Shown here: positions 33,540-42,834 of the stretch, piece after piece
How positions within the stretch are numbered: position 1 is the first letter of the stretch
How the letters are laid out: every line of letters begins with the position of its first letter
Assembly: GCF_001629705.1 (NCBI RefSeq)
Contig: NZ_CP015378.1
Span: forward strand, 1,054,001-1,118,000
Source of the DNA: Fictibacillus phosphorivorans
Lineage (GTDB): Bacteria > Bacillota > Bacilli > Bacillales > Fictibacillaceae
Direction of reading: 5' to 3'
DNA: 64,000 nt
The notes under the pieces: generated by a model
What the model was told of the DNA's origin: nothing
Database searches by the model: none
What the model saw: only the letters and a program-made list of their open reading frames with translations
Program-made: the position numbers and the translations under genes

Positions 33540-34772
33540 TTGAAACAAGAAATAATGGATCGGTTTATTACATACGTAAAAGTAGATACACAATCAGATG
33601 GAAGAAGTGAAACGACTCCATCCACAGAAGGTCAGTGGACACTAGCAAACATGCTTGTTGAAGAATTAAAAGAAATTGGCATGGAGGAAGTAACGGTAGA
33701 CGAAAACGGGTATGTTATGGCTACATTACCATCCAATTCCACTAAAGACATTCCGGTCATTGGCTTTCTTGCACATGTGGATACAGCTACTGATTTTACA
33801 GGAACGAACGTTAAACCGCAGATTGTTGAAAACTATGATGGAGAAACGATTATTTTAAATAAAGACTTACATATTGAATTGTCTCCAAATGATTTTCCTA
33901 GTTTACAAGGTTATAAAGGACACACATTGATCACTACGGACGGAACAACATTACTTGGTGCCGATAATAAAGCAGGTATCGCTGAAATCATGACGGCGAT
34001 GAAGTATTTGATCGAACATCCGGAGATTAAGCATGGAAAGATCAGAGTGGCATTTACACCAGATGAAGAGATCGGACGAGGTCCTCATAAATTTGATGTA
34101 GCTGCGTTTGGAGCAAAGTATGCTTACACGATGGATGGGGGTCCTTTAGGTGAATTAGAGTATGAGAGCTTTAACGCTGCTAGTGCTAGAATTCGTATTT
34201 TAGGAAAGAACATTCATCCTGGATCTGCAAAGAATCAGATGGTTAATGCAGCAAAAATTGCGATGGAATTGAACGCAAAGCTTCCTGTTGAAGAGTCACC
34301 TGAACATACAGAAGGTTACGAAGGTTTCTATCATTTAACGGGTCTAAAGGGTGATGTAGAACAAACGGATATGTCTTACATCATCCGAGACCATGACAAA
34401 GAACTTTTCCAAAAGAGAAAAGATAGAATACAAGAAATCGTGGATGAACTGCGTGAAAAGTATGGACAAGACAAGATTCAATTACAGATGAACGATACGT
34501 ACTACAATATGAAAGAAAAGATCGAACCCGTAAAAGAGATTGTTGATCTTGCTTCAGAAGCGATGAAAAAACTAAATATCGAACCGAACATCAAACCAAT
34601 CCGAGGGGGGACAGATGGATCTCAACTGTCGTTTATGGGTCTACCGACTCCGAACATCTTTACTGGCGGAGAAAACTATCATGGTCGTCACGAATATATC
34701 TCGGTTGATAATATGGTCAAAGCGACTCACGTCATCATTGAACTTGTGCAGTTGTTTGAACAGAAAACATAA
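33540..34772 (+). CDS. pepT: Peptidase T (tripeptide aminopeptidase)
   Basis: A 410-residue M20-family cytosolic enzyme that removes N-terminal residues from tripeptides. Zinc and catalytic residues: H79 and D81 (LAHVDTA), D142 (GADNKAG), E176/E177 (TPDEEIGRG), D199 ([10 protein letters not shown]), and the late His in NYHGRHEY. Length and order are typical for PepT. The start is TTG with TAGGAG about 11 nt upstream; the in-frame ATG at 33555 is a less likely start because it would trim the conserved beginning. Confidence 0.95.
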   Translation: MKQEIMDRFITYVKVDTQSDGRSETTPSTEGQWTLANMLVEELKEIGMEEVTVDENGYVMATLPSNSTKDIPVIGFLAHVDTATDFTGTNVKPQIVENYDGETIILNKDLHIELSPNDFPSLQGYKGHTLITTDGTTLLGADNKAGIAEIMTAMKYLIEHPEIKHGKIRVAFTPDEEIGRGPHKFDVAAFGAKYAYTMDGGPLGELEYESFNAASARIRILGKNIHPGSAKNQMVNAAKIAMELNAKLPVEESPEHTEGYEGFYHLTGLKGDVEQTDMSYIIRDHDKELFQKRKDRIQEIVDELREKYGQDKIQLQMNDTYYNMKEKIEPVKEIVDLASEAMKKLNIEPNIKPIRGGTDGSQLSFMGLPTPNIFTGGENYHGRHEYISVDNMVKATHVIIELVQLFEQKT

Positions 34773-34778
34773 TCTATA

Positions 34779-34807
34779 AGCTAACCAATCGTCTTTGGTT
34801 AGCTTTT
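34779..34807 (+). terminator. Terminator of pepT
   Basis: AGCTAACCAA/TTGGTTAGCT stem followed by TTTAT. Confidence 0.85.
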
Positions 34808-34830
34808 ATCTTTCACTAGGGGGAGTAAAG

Positions 34831-35193
34831 ATGTTAGCGCAAGGTGTTGTCATTCATGAAGGCCAGATACTATTAGTACAGCAAAAAGTGAAACGTGGAG
34901 ACATCGTATGGAATTTTCCAGGTGGCGGAGTAGAGGAAGGGGAAAACTTTGAACAAGCATGTATACGAGAAGTGTTGGAAGAAACGGGCTATACCGTAAA
35001 AATAATAAAATCCCTGATTCATAGGAAAGAAAAACAAACATTTCTTTGTGAACTCATTTCAGGAACGCTTACCATCGAGGACGATGAAGACATTCTTGAT
35101 GTCCGATGGATTGATCTGAATGATGAAACATATTTTGATGCTGTATCAAAACCTGTAGTTGAAATGGTATTAAAGACTATGGAGGTTGTGTAA
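34831..35193 (+). CDS. NUDIX hydrolase
   Basis: A 120-residue minimal NUDIX protein. The box GGGVEEGENFEQACIREVLE followed by ETGY fits G-x5-E-x7-RE-U-x-EE-x-G-U. The frame is open upstream, but AGGGGGAG 5-6 nt before the ATG at 34831 marks the start. It hydrolyses a nucleoside diphosphate derivative of unknown identity. The next gene, also NUDIX, starts directly after its stop codon. Confidence 0.85.
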   Translation: MLAQGVVIHEGQILLVQQKVKRGDIVWNFPGGGVEEGENFEQACIREVLEETGYTVKIIKSLIHRKEKQTFLCELISGTLTIEDDEDILDVRWIDLNDETYFDAVSKPVVEMVLKTMEVV

Positions 35194-35673
35194 ATGAGCT
35201 ATCCAATTCGTGTTAGGGCAGGTGCTTTGATTATTGAGAACGATGCTATTCTGTTAATTGAGTTTCATGATGAGAACGGTCTTCATTACAACTTACCATC
35301 AGGTGGTGTTGAAGAAAATGAGTCTGTAAAAGAAGCAGCAAAACGCGAAGCGAGAGAAGAGGCATCAATCGAAGTAAATGTCGGTCCACTCGCATTCACC
35401 TATGAGTATGCACCACATCTGACTGATAATAGATATGGAACAACGCATTCACTAGGACTTATGTTTGAGTGCACTCGTATAGGAGACTCCCAACCTAAAT
35501 TGCCGGTTAAGCCAGATCCTAACCAAACTGGTGTAAAATGGATTTCACTTGAGGATTTAGAACAAATTACGTTGTACCCCAAAATCCAAAGACATATAAA
35601 AGCGTATATAGATCAGAAACAGTACAATGCTTTTATTGAAGAACATACTCTGGAGAAATACGAAAAGGTATGA
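35194..35673 (+). CDS. NUDIX hydrolase
   Basis: A 159-residue NUDIX protein. The box is SGGVEENESVKEAAKREARE followed by EASI; the C-terminal part (WISLEDLEQITLYPKIQRHI) is common in ADP-ribose pyrophosphatase-like members. Its ATG follows the previous stop with no gap, so translation is coupled. The two proteins are only distantly alike, so this is not a recent duplication. Confidence 0.85.
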   Translation: MSYPIRVRAGALIIENDAILLIEFHDENGLHYNLPSGGVEENESVKEAAKREAREEASIEVNVGPLAFTYEYAPHLTDNRYGTTHSLGLMFECTRIGDSQPKLPVKPDPNQTGVKWISLEDLEQITLYPKIQRHIKAYIDQKQYNAFIEEHTLEKYEKV

Positions 35674-35793
35674 TAAACACATTTATAAAATTCTGAAAAA
35701 AGCTGTCATTGTAATCAAAAAATCTTTATACTAATACATATATATAAATAAACTAATCAGTCGTTTTTATTAATCGATTTAAGGAGGATTCAA

Positions 35794-37062
35794 ATGGAGT
35801 CTTATTTTTTTGAACGTAATCGTAGCCGCTTAAAAGAATTGGTGCCCGATGAATCATTAACGATTCTTTTTGCAGGAAAAGCGCCGCAAAAATCAGCAGA
35901 TGAACAATACCCATTCACGCCTAACCGTAATTTTTATTATATATCAGGGATTTCGGAACAGAACGTGATCCTCGTGCTAAAAAAGAGCGGTGAAAAATTT
36001 GAAGAAACACTTTTTATCGAAAAAGCTGATCCGGTCATGGAAAAGTGGGTCGGGAAAACCGTTTCTAAAGAGGAAGCAGAGCATCAATCTGGGATAAAAG
36101 ATATTAGATATGTGGAAAGCTTTGAATCGTTTGTTGCTAGTCAGTTCTTCACGAATCAAGCTCAGCATGTTTGTTTAGATCTAGAACGCCGTGGGTGGAC
36201 AGGTGCCCCATCTGAAACATCACAATTCGCAAAGCATATTCGAGAACATTATCCGCATGTGACGATTCACAACGTATATCATGAAGTTACTGAACTGCGT
36301 GTGTTCAAAACGACAGAAGAGATTCAAAAGATTAAAGAAGCGATCTCCATTACGAAAGAAGGCATCTATAATGTGCTGAAACACGCGAAAGCTGGAATGA
36401 AGGAGAATCAACTTGAAGCACATTTTGATTTTACTTTAAAATCCAACGGAGTTCGTGATTTCGCGTTTAAGACGATTACGGCAAGCGGAAAAAATGCTAC
36501 GATTCTTCATTATGAGCATAATAGCGCACAAACGAATCCCGGTGAGCTCGTTCTTCTCGATCTAGGAGCACAAAAGGATTATTATAACGCGGATATCAGT
36601 TATACGTTCCCAGTAGATGGGAAGTTTACAGAACGTCAAAAGGTTCTCTACAATATCGTACTTAAAGCGCTAAAAGAAACAACGGCTATCATTAAGCCAG
36701 GTCTCGCCTTTGCCGAACTTAATAATCATACGAAAAAAGTGTTAGCAGAAGAGTGCAGACGTATCGGTTTGATTCAAAATGATGATGAGATCTCTAACTA
36801 TTATTATCATGGTGTGAGCCATTTTCTTGGACTTGATACACATGATGTTGGTTCGTACAAAGATCGCATCTTAGAGCCTGGAATGGTCATAACGATAGAG
36901 CCTGGACTTTATATCGAGGATGAAGCGATCGGTATTCGAATTGAGGATGACATCTTAGTAACAGAAGATGGATTCGAGAACTTATCCAAAGATATTTTCC
37001 GTGAAGTAGAGGAAATTGAGGAGTTTATGGCTACACAAGGTGTTCATGAGGTAAAAGCTTAA
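35794..37062 (+). CDS. Xaa-Pro aminopeptidase (M24B, aminopeptidase P-like)
   Basis: A 422-residue metallopeptidase releasing N-terminal residues next to proline. The N-terminal AMP_N domain (about 1-165) includes QYPFTPNRNFYYISGI. The pita-bread catalytic domain carries the five metal ligands: Asp in VLLDLGAQ, Asp in YNADISYTF, His in HGVSHFLGLDTHD, Glu in TIEPGLYIED and Glu in GIRIEDDI. AAGGAGG precedes the ATG. Single gene with its own terminator. With pepT it supports peptide use. Confidence 0.93.
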   Translation: MESYFFERNRSRLKELVPDESLTILFAGKAPQKSADEQYPFTPNRNFYYISGISEQNVILVLKKSGEKFEETLFIEKADPVMEKWVGKTVSKEEAEHQSGIKDIRYVESFESFVASQFFTNQAQHVCLDLERRGWTGAPSETSQFAKHIREHYPHVTIHNVYHEVTELRVFKTTEEIQKIKEAISITKEGIYNVLKHAKAGMKENQLEAHFDFTLKSNGVRDFAFKTITASGKNATILHYEHNSAQTNPGELVLLDLGAQKDYYNADISYTFPVDGKFTERQKVLYNIVLKALKETTAIIKPGLAFAELNNHTKKVLAEECRRIGLIQNDDEISNYYYHGVSHFLGLDTHDVGSYKDRILEPGMVITIEPGLYIEDEAIGIRIEDDILVTEDGFENLSKDIFREVEEIEEFMATQGVHEVKA

Positions 37063-37071
37063 TAGGTTTTG

Positions 37072-37107
37072 AAAAAAGAGGTCCTTTGTCAAAGGCCTCT
37101 TTTTTTA
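37072..37107 (+). terminator. Terminator of the Xaa-Pro aminopeptidase gene
   Basis: AAAAAAGAGG/CCTCTTTTTT stem with an inner CCTTTG/CAAAGG pairing and seven T. Confidence 0.9.
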
Positions 37108-37139
37108 TGCTCTTTTCTAAAGGCTGTTTCGTATTCATT

Positions 37140-37490
37140 GTTGCTTTTGACAGTTTTTGATTTCCGTTGCAGATGCTCGCTTTCCGCGGGGCAGGCGGTG
37201 AGCCACATTCGTACGTTTCACTTTTAAGTGTCTCACCTGGCTAGTTGCAGTGGCTAGCCCCTCGAGGTCAAAAGGTGAACGGTCAATAAGGCAAAATGCG
37301 CCTTCCTAGCCCATTCACCTTTTGCTTGTCGGGGCTGGACGAGCCACTTCCACTTTTCTGACTGCCCGCCTTAAGAAGTTCCTTGCTCCTGCGTCTACAA
37401 GTGATGCTTCGTAGTAAGCTTCCTCGTCGCATGCCTTGCAAGGAGTATCTCATGTGGTAGGCACGCACCTTCCACTACAATCAAAGTCAA
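37140..37490. repeat. Bacillus-type intergenic repeat element with a nested hairpin
   Basis: The left end (TTTGATTTCCGTTGCAGATG then CTCGCTTTCCGCGGGG and GGCGGTGAGCC) and the right end (CACGCACCTTCCACTACAAT then CAAAG) match from memory a non-coding repeat frequent in Bacillus chromosomes. The ends are imperfect inverted copies. A separate inverted repeat of about 35 bp per arm (outer limits 37249 and 37348) sits inside it and appears inserted. No ORF is supported. GC content is above that of the surroundings. Confidence 0.7.
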
Positions 37491-37717
37491 AGAAGAAAAT
37501 AATAAAGACTTAAAAGCAACAATTTTTAAGAAAATAGCCTTTTTTTTCTCGTTTTTCTTGAGATTCATAGCTTTCAATACATACATAAAAAAATATACAA
37601 AATTTCTTCAATATTTGTACGTGAGTTGGACAAAAAAAGGGAAACAATAAATTACCAATAAAAAGAATGAACCAAACGAAGAGAAGTAACGTTAGCTTAG
37701 TGGAGGGTGAGTATACG

Positions 37718-38959
37718 ATGAAAAAAATGAGAATGTTGGTTTGGGTAGTGCTGTTATTATTCGTGTCAGCATGTTCCCCATCAACGGATGCAGCAAAAGA
37801 ATCTAATACCATATTAAAAAAAAATTGGCGAGAAATTGAAGAGACCACTAAGAACAAGACAGTCAGAATGTACATGTGGGGTGGAGACACAGGGATCAAT
37901 CGTTATATGGATGATTGGGTCGCTCCGCGGTTAAAGAAAGAATACAACATTACATTGAAACGAGTACCGATGGATGCTCCTGAATTCTTAAAAAAGCTAT
38001 CGAATGAAAAAAGAGCAGGGAAAGATGATGGAAATATCGATATCATCTGGATCAATGGTGAGAATTTCAAGAATGCAAAAGACAATGGACTGTTGTTTGG
38101 TCCTTTTGTTGCTAAAATGCCAAACTACAAAAAATATGTGGATGCTAAATCATTAGATATACAATATGACTTTGGAACAAAAACAGAGGGCTTAGAAGCG
38201 CCTTGGGGAAAAGTGCAGTTCGTTTATCAATATGATGAAAAAAAGGTGCCAAATCCACCTCAATCATTTGAAGAATTAGCTCAATGGGTAAAAGAAAATC
38301 CAGGGAGATTTACTTACCCTGATCCAACGGATTTCACAGGAAATGCATTTGTTCGTCAACTATTTTATGAATCTAGTGGAAACGTAAAAAACATTTTGGA
38401 CAGTGGGTATGATGAGGATTTTGCCCAGAAAAATAGTGTGAAGATGTGGGATTATTTGAATGAGATCAAACCTTATTTATGGAGAGAGGGGAAGACATAT
38501 CCGAATAATTTAACAGAACTTGATCGTTTGTACAGCAAAGGTGAAGTATATATAACGATGGGTTATAACGAGGCACGAGCTGAGAAATTAATGAAACAAA
38601 GTGTGTTCCCCGCATCAACAAGATCGTTCGTTATGAAATCAGGTTCTTTAGGAAATGCTCACTTTTTAGGGATTCCTTTTAATAGTCCCAACAAAGAAGG
38701 TGCGATGACAGCTATTAATTTTATGCTATCTCCCGAAGCTCAGCTAACAAAATTAGACTCGGAATTTTGGGGTGAAAATATGTCACTTGATCCGGCACGA
38801 CTTTCTGCAGCAGATCAAAAGAAACTTAAAATCATCAAACGTGGAAAATCGGTTTTGCCTGCTGAAACACTAAAAAAATATTTGCAGCCAGAAGTAGATT
38901 CAGAGTATGTTGCATGGCTGAAGGAGAATTGGGTTAATGAAGTGGTTCAGAACAAGTAA
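37718..38959 (+). CDS. ABC transporter substrate-binding lipoprotein, YnjB-like
   Basis: A 413-residue exported lipoprotein: short basic start, hydrophobic core and lipobox VSAC at about residues 17-20. The mature part begins with the extracellular solute-binding pattern (MYMWGGDTGINRYMDDWVAP) and is closest in layout to E. coli YnjB. The frame is open upstream to 37667, but GGAGGGTGA and the ATG at 37718 give a proper signal peptide. First gene of a six-gene operon with a fused permease, ATPase, VTT protein, CDP-alcohol transferase and flavoprotein. The ligand is unknown. Confidence 0.87.
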   Translation: MKKMRMLVWVVLLLFVSACSPSTDAAKESNTILKKNWREIEETTKNKTVRMYMWGGDTGINRYMDDWVAPRLKKEYNITLKRVPMDAPEFLKKLSNEKRAGKDDGNIDIIWINGENFKNAKDNGLLFGPFVAKMPNYKKYVDAKSLDIQYDFGTKTEGLEAPWGKVQFVYQYDEKKVPNPPQSFEELAQWVKENPGRFTYPDPTDFTGNAFVRQLFYESSGNVKNILDSGYDEDFAQKNSVKMWDYLNEIKPYLWREGKTYPNNLTELDRLYSKGEVYITMGYNEARAEKLMKQSVFPASTRSFVMKSGSLGNAHFLGIPFNSPNKEGAMTAINFMLSPEAQLTKLDSEFWGENMSLDPARLSAADQKKLKIIKRGKSVLPAETLKKYLQPEVDSEYVAWLKENWVNEVVQNK

Positions 38960-40610
38960 TCCATATGTACTTATGGCTCCGGCTGTTCTAATAACCATTC
39001 TTCTCCTCGGCTATGGAATAGTAATGGCGTTTCTAGAGAGTATCAAGTATTACAATCAACCAACCTTAAATGTATATCGAGAGCTGTTTAGTGATGAAAT
39101 CTTTATCACATCTATCCTATACAGTCTCCGAATAGCTTTTATATCAACAGTTCTTTCCATTCTAATCGGGCTGATTATCGTTAGATCACTATATCCGATG
39201 CTAAAAAGTAAGTTTCCGAAGCTAATCGCTTGGATGCCTATGGTCTTTCCTCATTTTGTATGGGGATATATGCTGTTTCTACTATTTTCCCAAACCGGTT
39301 ATATTTCTTCGTTATTAAATGGAATGGGACTACTTGACCGGCCGGATGAGTTTCCTATTCTGTTCAAAGATTCTTTTGGAATAGGTATCATCATCACTTA
39401 CGTGTGGAAAGAGGTGCCTTTTGTCATTCTGATGCTTCTTCCAGTATATGAACAGCTATCGAACGCTCAAAAAGAGCTTGTGTATACCCTTGGAGGAAGA
39501 AGGTGGGACGTATTCTGGCATGTTGAGAGACCGTACGTTTTTCCTGTCATGTTAGAAACGTTTTTTATCATCTTTGCTTTTGTTGTTTCCGCTTATGAAG
39601 TTCCTGCACTCCTAGGAGCAACATACCCTAAGATGATTCCTGTCATCAGCTATGACTGGTTCTTTGGATCAGATTGGACAAAACAGCCGTACGCTTTTGC
39701 TGCAATGTTTCTTTTGACCCTATTTATTCTTCTTGTTGTGTTTTTAACATACGTGTTCACAAGGAAAGGAAGGATCCACTTAGCTCAAAGCTCTGGGTCA
39801 TTTCACGATTTACAGACAGAAAATAGTAAGTATTCAAGAGTCGGATTTTTTACTATGGTAGGGCTCACGTTGCTGCCTATATTAATACTAGTGTTGACCA
39901 GTTTTGTCCAAAGGTGGGAATATGGAGAGCTCTTTCCAAGCTCATTAACGACCCGAGGCTGGCACGAAATGTTATGGCATAGCTCAAAATTTACAGAGGC
40001 GATCTATACTTCGTTAGGCATTAGCTTGCTAGTATTATTGTTGAATCTATTGATTGGACTTCCGGCTGCGAAAGGCTTGGCGTTTCATATCTTCCAAGGT
40101 AAAAGTGTGGTAGAGACGTTATTATTGTCTCCTATCTTAATACCTTCTATTGTAATTGCGCTTGGTGTACATCTAACTTTTATTAAACTTGGAATTGCTA
40201 ATCATTGGACAGGAGTAGTCATTGTCCATCTATTACCAACTCTTCCTTACACGATAAAAGTGTTGCGCGCAGGATTTGAGCGAGTCGGAAAAAGACAGGA
40301 GGAAATTGCGGTTTCTCTTGGTGGAGGTACATGGGCGGTATTCCGAAATATTTATTTGCCGCAGCTGATTCCGAGTATCAGGAGTGTTGTTTTTCTTGTT
40401 ACTGTGATTTCACTCGGACAGTATTTTTTAACAGCACTTATCGGCGGTGGAGAAGTTAACACGATGGCAATCATATTCTTTCCTTATTTTCAAACAACAA
40501 ATGACGCAGTGATCGCAAGTTTTTCGATTTTGTTTGCATTGATACCTATAGCGGTGTGGCTTTTAATAGAAGGTGCTCTAAGACTAATTATTCCAAAACA
40601 ACCGAGGTGA
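38937..40610 (+). CDS. ABC transporter permease, two fused transmembrane domains, YnjC-like
   Basis: A 557-residue inner-membrane protein with about 12 helices made of two binding-protein-dependent permease domains in tandem (about 1-270 and 300-557), as in YnjC, ThiP and FbpB. Each half has an EAA-type loop (KELVYTLGGRRWDVFWHVERP and EEIAVSLGGGTWAVFRNIYLP). It overlaps the substrate-binding gene by 23 nt and precedes the ATPase by 3 nt. It forms the channel of the importer. Confidence 0.88.
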   Translation: MKWFRTSNPYVLMAPAVLITILLLGYGIVMAFLESIKYYNQPTLNVYRELFSDEIFITSILYSLRIAFISTVLSILIGLIIVRSLYPMLKSKFPKLIAWMPMVFPHFVWGYMLFLLFSQTGYISSLLNGMGLLDRPDEFPILFKDSFGIGIIITYVWKEVPFVILMLLPVYEQLSNAQKELVYTLGGRRWDVFWHVERPYVFPVMLETFFIIFAFVVSAYEVPALLGATYPKMIPVISYDWFFGSDWTKQPYAFAAMFLLTLFILLVVFLTYVFTRKGRIHLAQSSGSFHDLQTENSKYSRVGFFTMVGLTLLPILILVLTSFVQRWEYGELFPSSLTTRGWHEMLWHSSKFTEAIYTSLGISLLVLLLNLLIGLPAAKGLAFHIFQGKSVVETLLLSPILIPSIVIALGVHLTFIKLGIANHWTGVVIVHLLPTLPYTIKVLRAGFERVGKRQEEIAVSLGGGTWAVFRNIYLPQLIPSIRSVVFLVTVISLGQYFLTALIGGGEVNTMAIIFFPYFQTTNDAVIASFSILFALIPIAVWLLIEGALRLIIPKQPR

Positions 40611-40613
40611 AGA

Positions 40614-41543
40614 ATGGAATCTCATTTTATCGAATTAAGTGATATCAGGAAAGTTTACAAGGATAAAGAAGTACTGAACTTGAATCAACTGAGTGTAAGA
40701 AAGGGAGAGATTATTTCCGTAGTCGGTCCTTCGGGTACTGGGAAATCTACTTTACTCCGACTGATTGCCGGATTAGAGAAGACAGACAGTGGAGAGATTG
40801 TGATCGATGGTGAACATTTAACAAACGTACCTCCACAACAAAGGCCGGTAGTATATATGTTTCAAGAATCACTTCTGTTTCCGCATATGAACGTTTTAGA
40901 AAATGTAGCTTTCGGGTTAAAGATGGCAAAAGTCAGTAAAAATAAGAGATATGATAAAAGTAAAGAAATGATGAAAAGAGTGGGTTTAGAAGGTTTAGAA
41001 TCCCATTTTCCTCATGAGATTTCTGGCGGTCAGAAACAACGTGCAGCTTTGGCAAGGTCTCTGATCGTACATCCTAAAGTTCTATTATTGGACGAACCTT
41101 TCTCAAGTCTAGATACGGAACTTCGAAAAGAGACGAGGAGATGGATCAAACATCTATTAAAATCGGAAAACATAACCGTTTTGTTCGTAACGCATGATTT
41201 GGAGGAAGCGATGGCTCTTGGGGATCGTGTAGCCGTGTTAAATGAGGGTAAGCTCCAACAACTCGATAGTCCACATGTTTTATATGAATCTCCCGTTAAT
41301 TCGTTTGTAGCTTCGTTTCTTCAAGGGGGAATTTGGACAGAAGAGCGCTTCATCCCCGTAAGCCGTCTTAAGATGGGAAGAAATGAAGATCAGAGTGGAA
41401 GAAAAGCTGAAGTGATCGAAACGTATTATCAAGACGGGAAGTTTCATAGTGTCTTATCTATTGAACATTCAGAGGCTGTTATTACATTAACATCTCCAGA
41501 AAAGGTGAATATAGGTGAGCAAGTAAAGGTCTACGAAGGATAA
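40614..41543 (+). CDS. ABC transporter ATP-binding protein, YnjD/PotA-like
   Basis: A 309-residue ATPase: Walker A GPSGTGKST (about 39-47), signature ISGGQKQRAALARS, Walker B LLLDEPFSSLD and the switch His in FVTHDLEEAMALGD. A C-terminal region of about 80 residues resembles the TOBE-type regulatory domain of polyamine, iron and thiamine importers. It powers the permease encoded just upstream. Confidence 0.92.
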   Translation: MESHFIELSDIRKVYKDKEVLNLNQLSVRKGEIISVVGPSGTGKSTLLRLIAGLEKTDSGEIVIDGEHLTNVPPQQRPVVYMFQESLLFPHMNVLENVAFGLKMAKVSKNKRYDKSKEMMKRVGLEGLESHFPHEISGGQKQRAALARSLIVHPKVLLLDEPFSSLDTELRKETRRWIKHLLKSENITVLFVTHDLEEAMALGDRVAVLNEGKLQQLDSPHVLYESPVNSFVASFLQGGIWTEERFIPVSRLKMGRNEDQSGRKAEVIETYYQDGKFHSVLSIEHSEAVITLTSPEKVNIGEQVKVYEG

Positions 41544-41570
41544 GTGGTTTTAAGATTGGAGAAATAAGAG

Positions 41571-42224
41571 ATGAAGAAGACGTTTTTCTTTATTATATTT
41601 TTTGTTTTTTTGGTTGTTTCACTCATTGTTTTGAATCAAACGGTTCTAGACGTTACTCCACAATCAGTTCGTAGATGGATCTTAACAATGGGAGCTGTGG
41701 CACCTTTCGTATACGTTTTATTGTATTCCATCAGACCTTTTGTTTTGTTTCCTGCTTCTGTTCTTTCTTTGACAGGGGGGTTAGCATTCGGACCGGTTTG
41801 GGGGTTTGTTCTTACTCTTATAGGAGCTACGACTGGAGCTCTCCTTGCTTTTATTACAGCAAGAAAGATAGGAGCTCGTCGAATTGAATCTAGATGGGGA
41901 AGGAAACTGAGCAAATTACAGAACATGCTAGAAAAGAATGGATTTTTAGTTATCATCCTTCTTCGGCTTATTCCGATTTTTCATTTTGACTTGATTTGTT
42001 ATGCGGCGGGGATGTCTAAAGTCAAAGGCATCCAATTCTTTTTCGGGACATTAATAGGCATTGTTCCAGGAACATTTGCTTATACGTTCCTAGGAGCGAG
42101 CACGACAGCTGATACTTCAACCATCCTTTATATCGCAATTATTCTATTCATTATCATTACAGTTCTTCCCGTACTATATAAAAAACAGATCAAACGATAC
42201 TTATCGGTAGAAGATCAGAAGTGA
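41571..42224 (+). CDS. VTT (TVP38/TMEM64, DedA-like) family membrane protein
   Basis: A 217-residue membrane protein with about five helices. The SNARE-associated/VTT core is visible: FVLFPASVLSLTGGLAFGP, the GATTGALLAF segment and LLRLIPIFHFDLICYAAGMSK. It is similar to E. coli YdjX/YdjZ. VTT proteins in other organisms have phospholipid scramblase or transport roles. Fourth gene in the YnjBCD-like operon, 27 bp after the ATPase gene. Confidence 0.88.
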   Translation: MKKTFFFIIFFVFLVVSLIVLNQTVLDVTPQSVRRWILTMGAVAPFVYVLLYSIRPFVLFPASVLSLTGGLAFGPVWGFVLTLIGATTGALLAFITARKIGARRIESRWGRKLSKLQNMLEKNGFLVIILLRLIPIFHFDLICYAAGMSKVKGIQFFFGTLIGIVPGTFAYTFLGASTTADTSTILYIAIILFIIITVLPVLYKKQIKRYLSVEDQK

Positions 42225-42234
42225 GGAGAAGTAA

Positions 42235-42834
42235 ATGCTAGATACTCATGCAAGAAAGTATGTGCAGCCGACTATTCTGAGTACGGCAAAACTATTATTG
42301 AAAGTGGGACTCAGTGCGAATCAAGTTACTTGGATCGCTTTTATCATTGGGGCTTCATCTGGTGTGTGGATCTATCTTGAGCGGCCGATCCTTGCTGTAT
42401 GTGTTCTATGGTTTTCAGGATTTCTCGATGCAGTTGATGGTACGATGGCACGACTTACAAAACCTTCTCCATGGGGAACTGTATTAGATATTACCTTTGA
42501 TCGGATTGTTGAGATTAGTGTGATCATTGGGTTAGCGATAGCTTTTCCTGATTCGCAGCTTCCACTTTTGCTCTTATCCGTGTCAATTATTGTATCGATG
42601 ACAATCTTTCTAACAGTAGGAGCAGTGAGTGAGAAGCAAGGTATGAAGTCATTCTACTATCAAGCAGGATTAGCTGAACGGACAGAAGGGTTTATCTTGT
42701 TCAGTCTTATGATCTTATTCTCTGAATATTTGACCCTCATAACATTACTATTTTTTGTGATTGAACTTTATACAGCTTTGCAAAGATTGCTTGAAGCTAA
42801 GAAAATCTTGCAACACAAGGAGAGAGAGATGTGA
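42235..42834 (+). CDS. CDP-alcohol phosphatidyltransferase family protein, YnjF-like
   Basis: A 199-residue membrane enzyme. The family motif D-x2-DG-x2-AR...G-x3-D-x3-D is present as DAVDGTMARL...GTVLDITFD (about residues 65-89), with all four Asp. It joins a CDP-activated alcohol to a second alcohol in phospholipid synthesis; the exact lipid is not predictable. It sits 10 bp after the VTT gene and its stop overlaps the next start (GTGA). E. coli ynjF occupies the same kind of cluster. Confidence 0.88.
   Translation: MLDTHARKYVQPTILSTAKLLLKVGLSANQVTWIAFIIGASSGVWIYLERPILAVCVLWFSGFLDAVDGTMARLTKPSPWGTVLDITFDRIVEISVIIGLAIAFPDSQLPLLLLSVSIIVSMTIFLTVGAVSEKQGMKSFYYQAGLAERTEGFILFSLMILFSEYLTLITLLFFVIELYTALQRLLEAKKILQHKEREM

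Noticed and set aside
37510..37899. Minus-strand 129-codon frame opposite the YnjB-like gene start
   Set aside because: It overlaps the signal peptide region of a well-supported gene and has no ribosome binding site or similarity.
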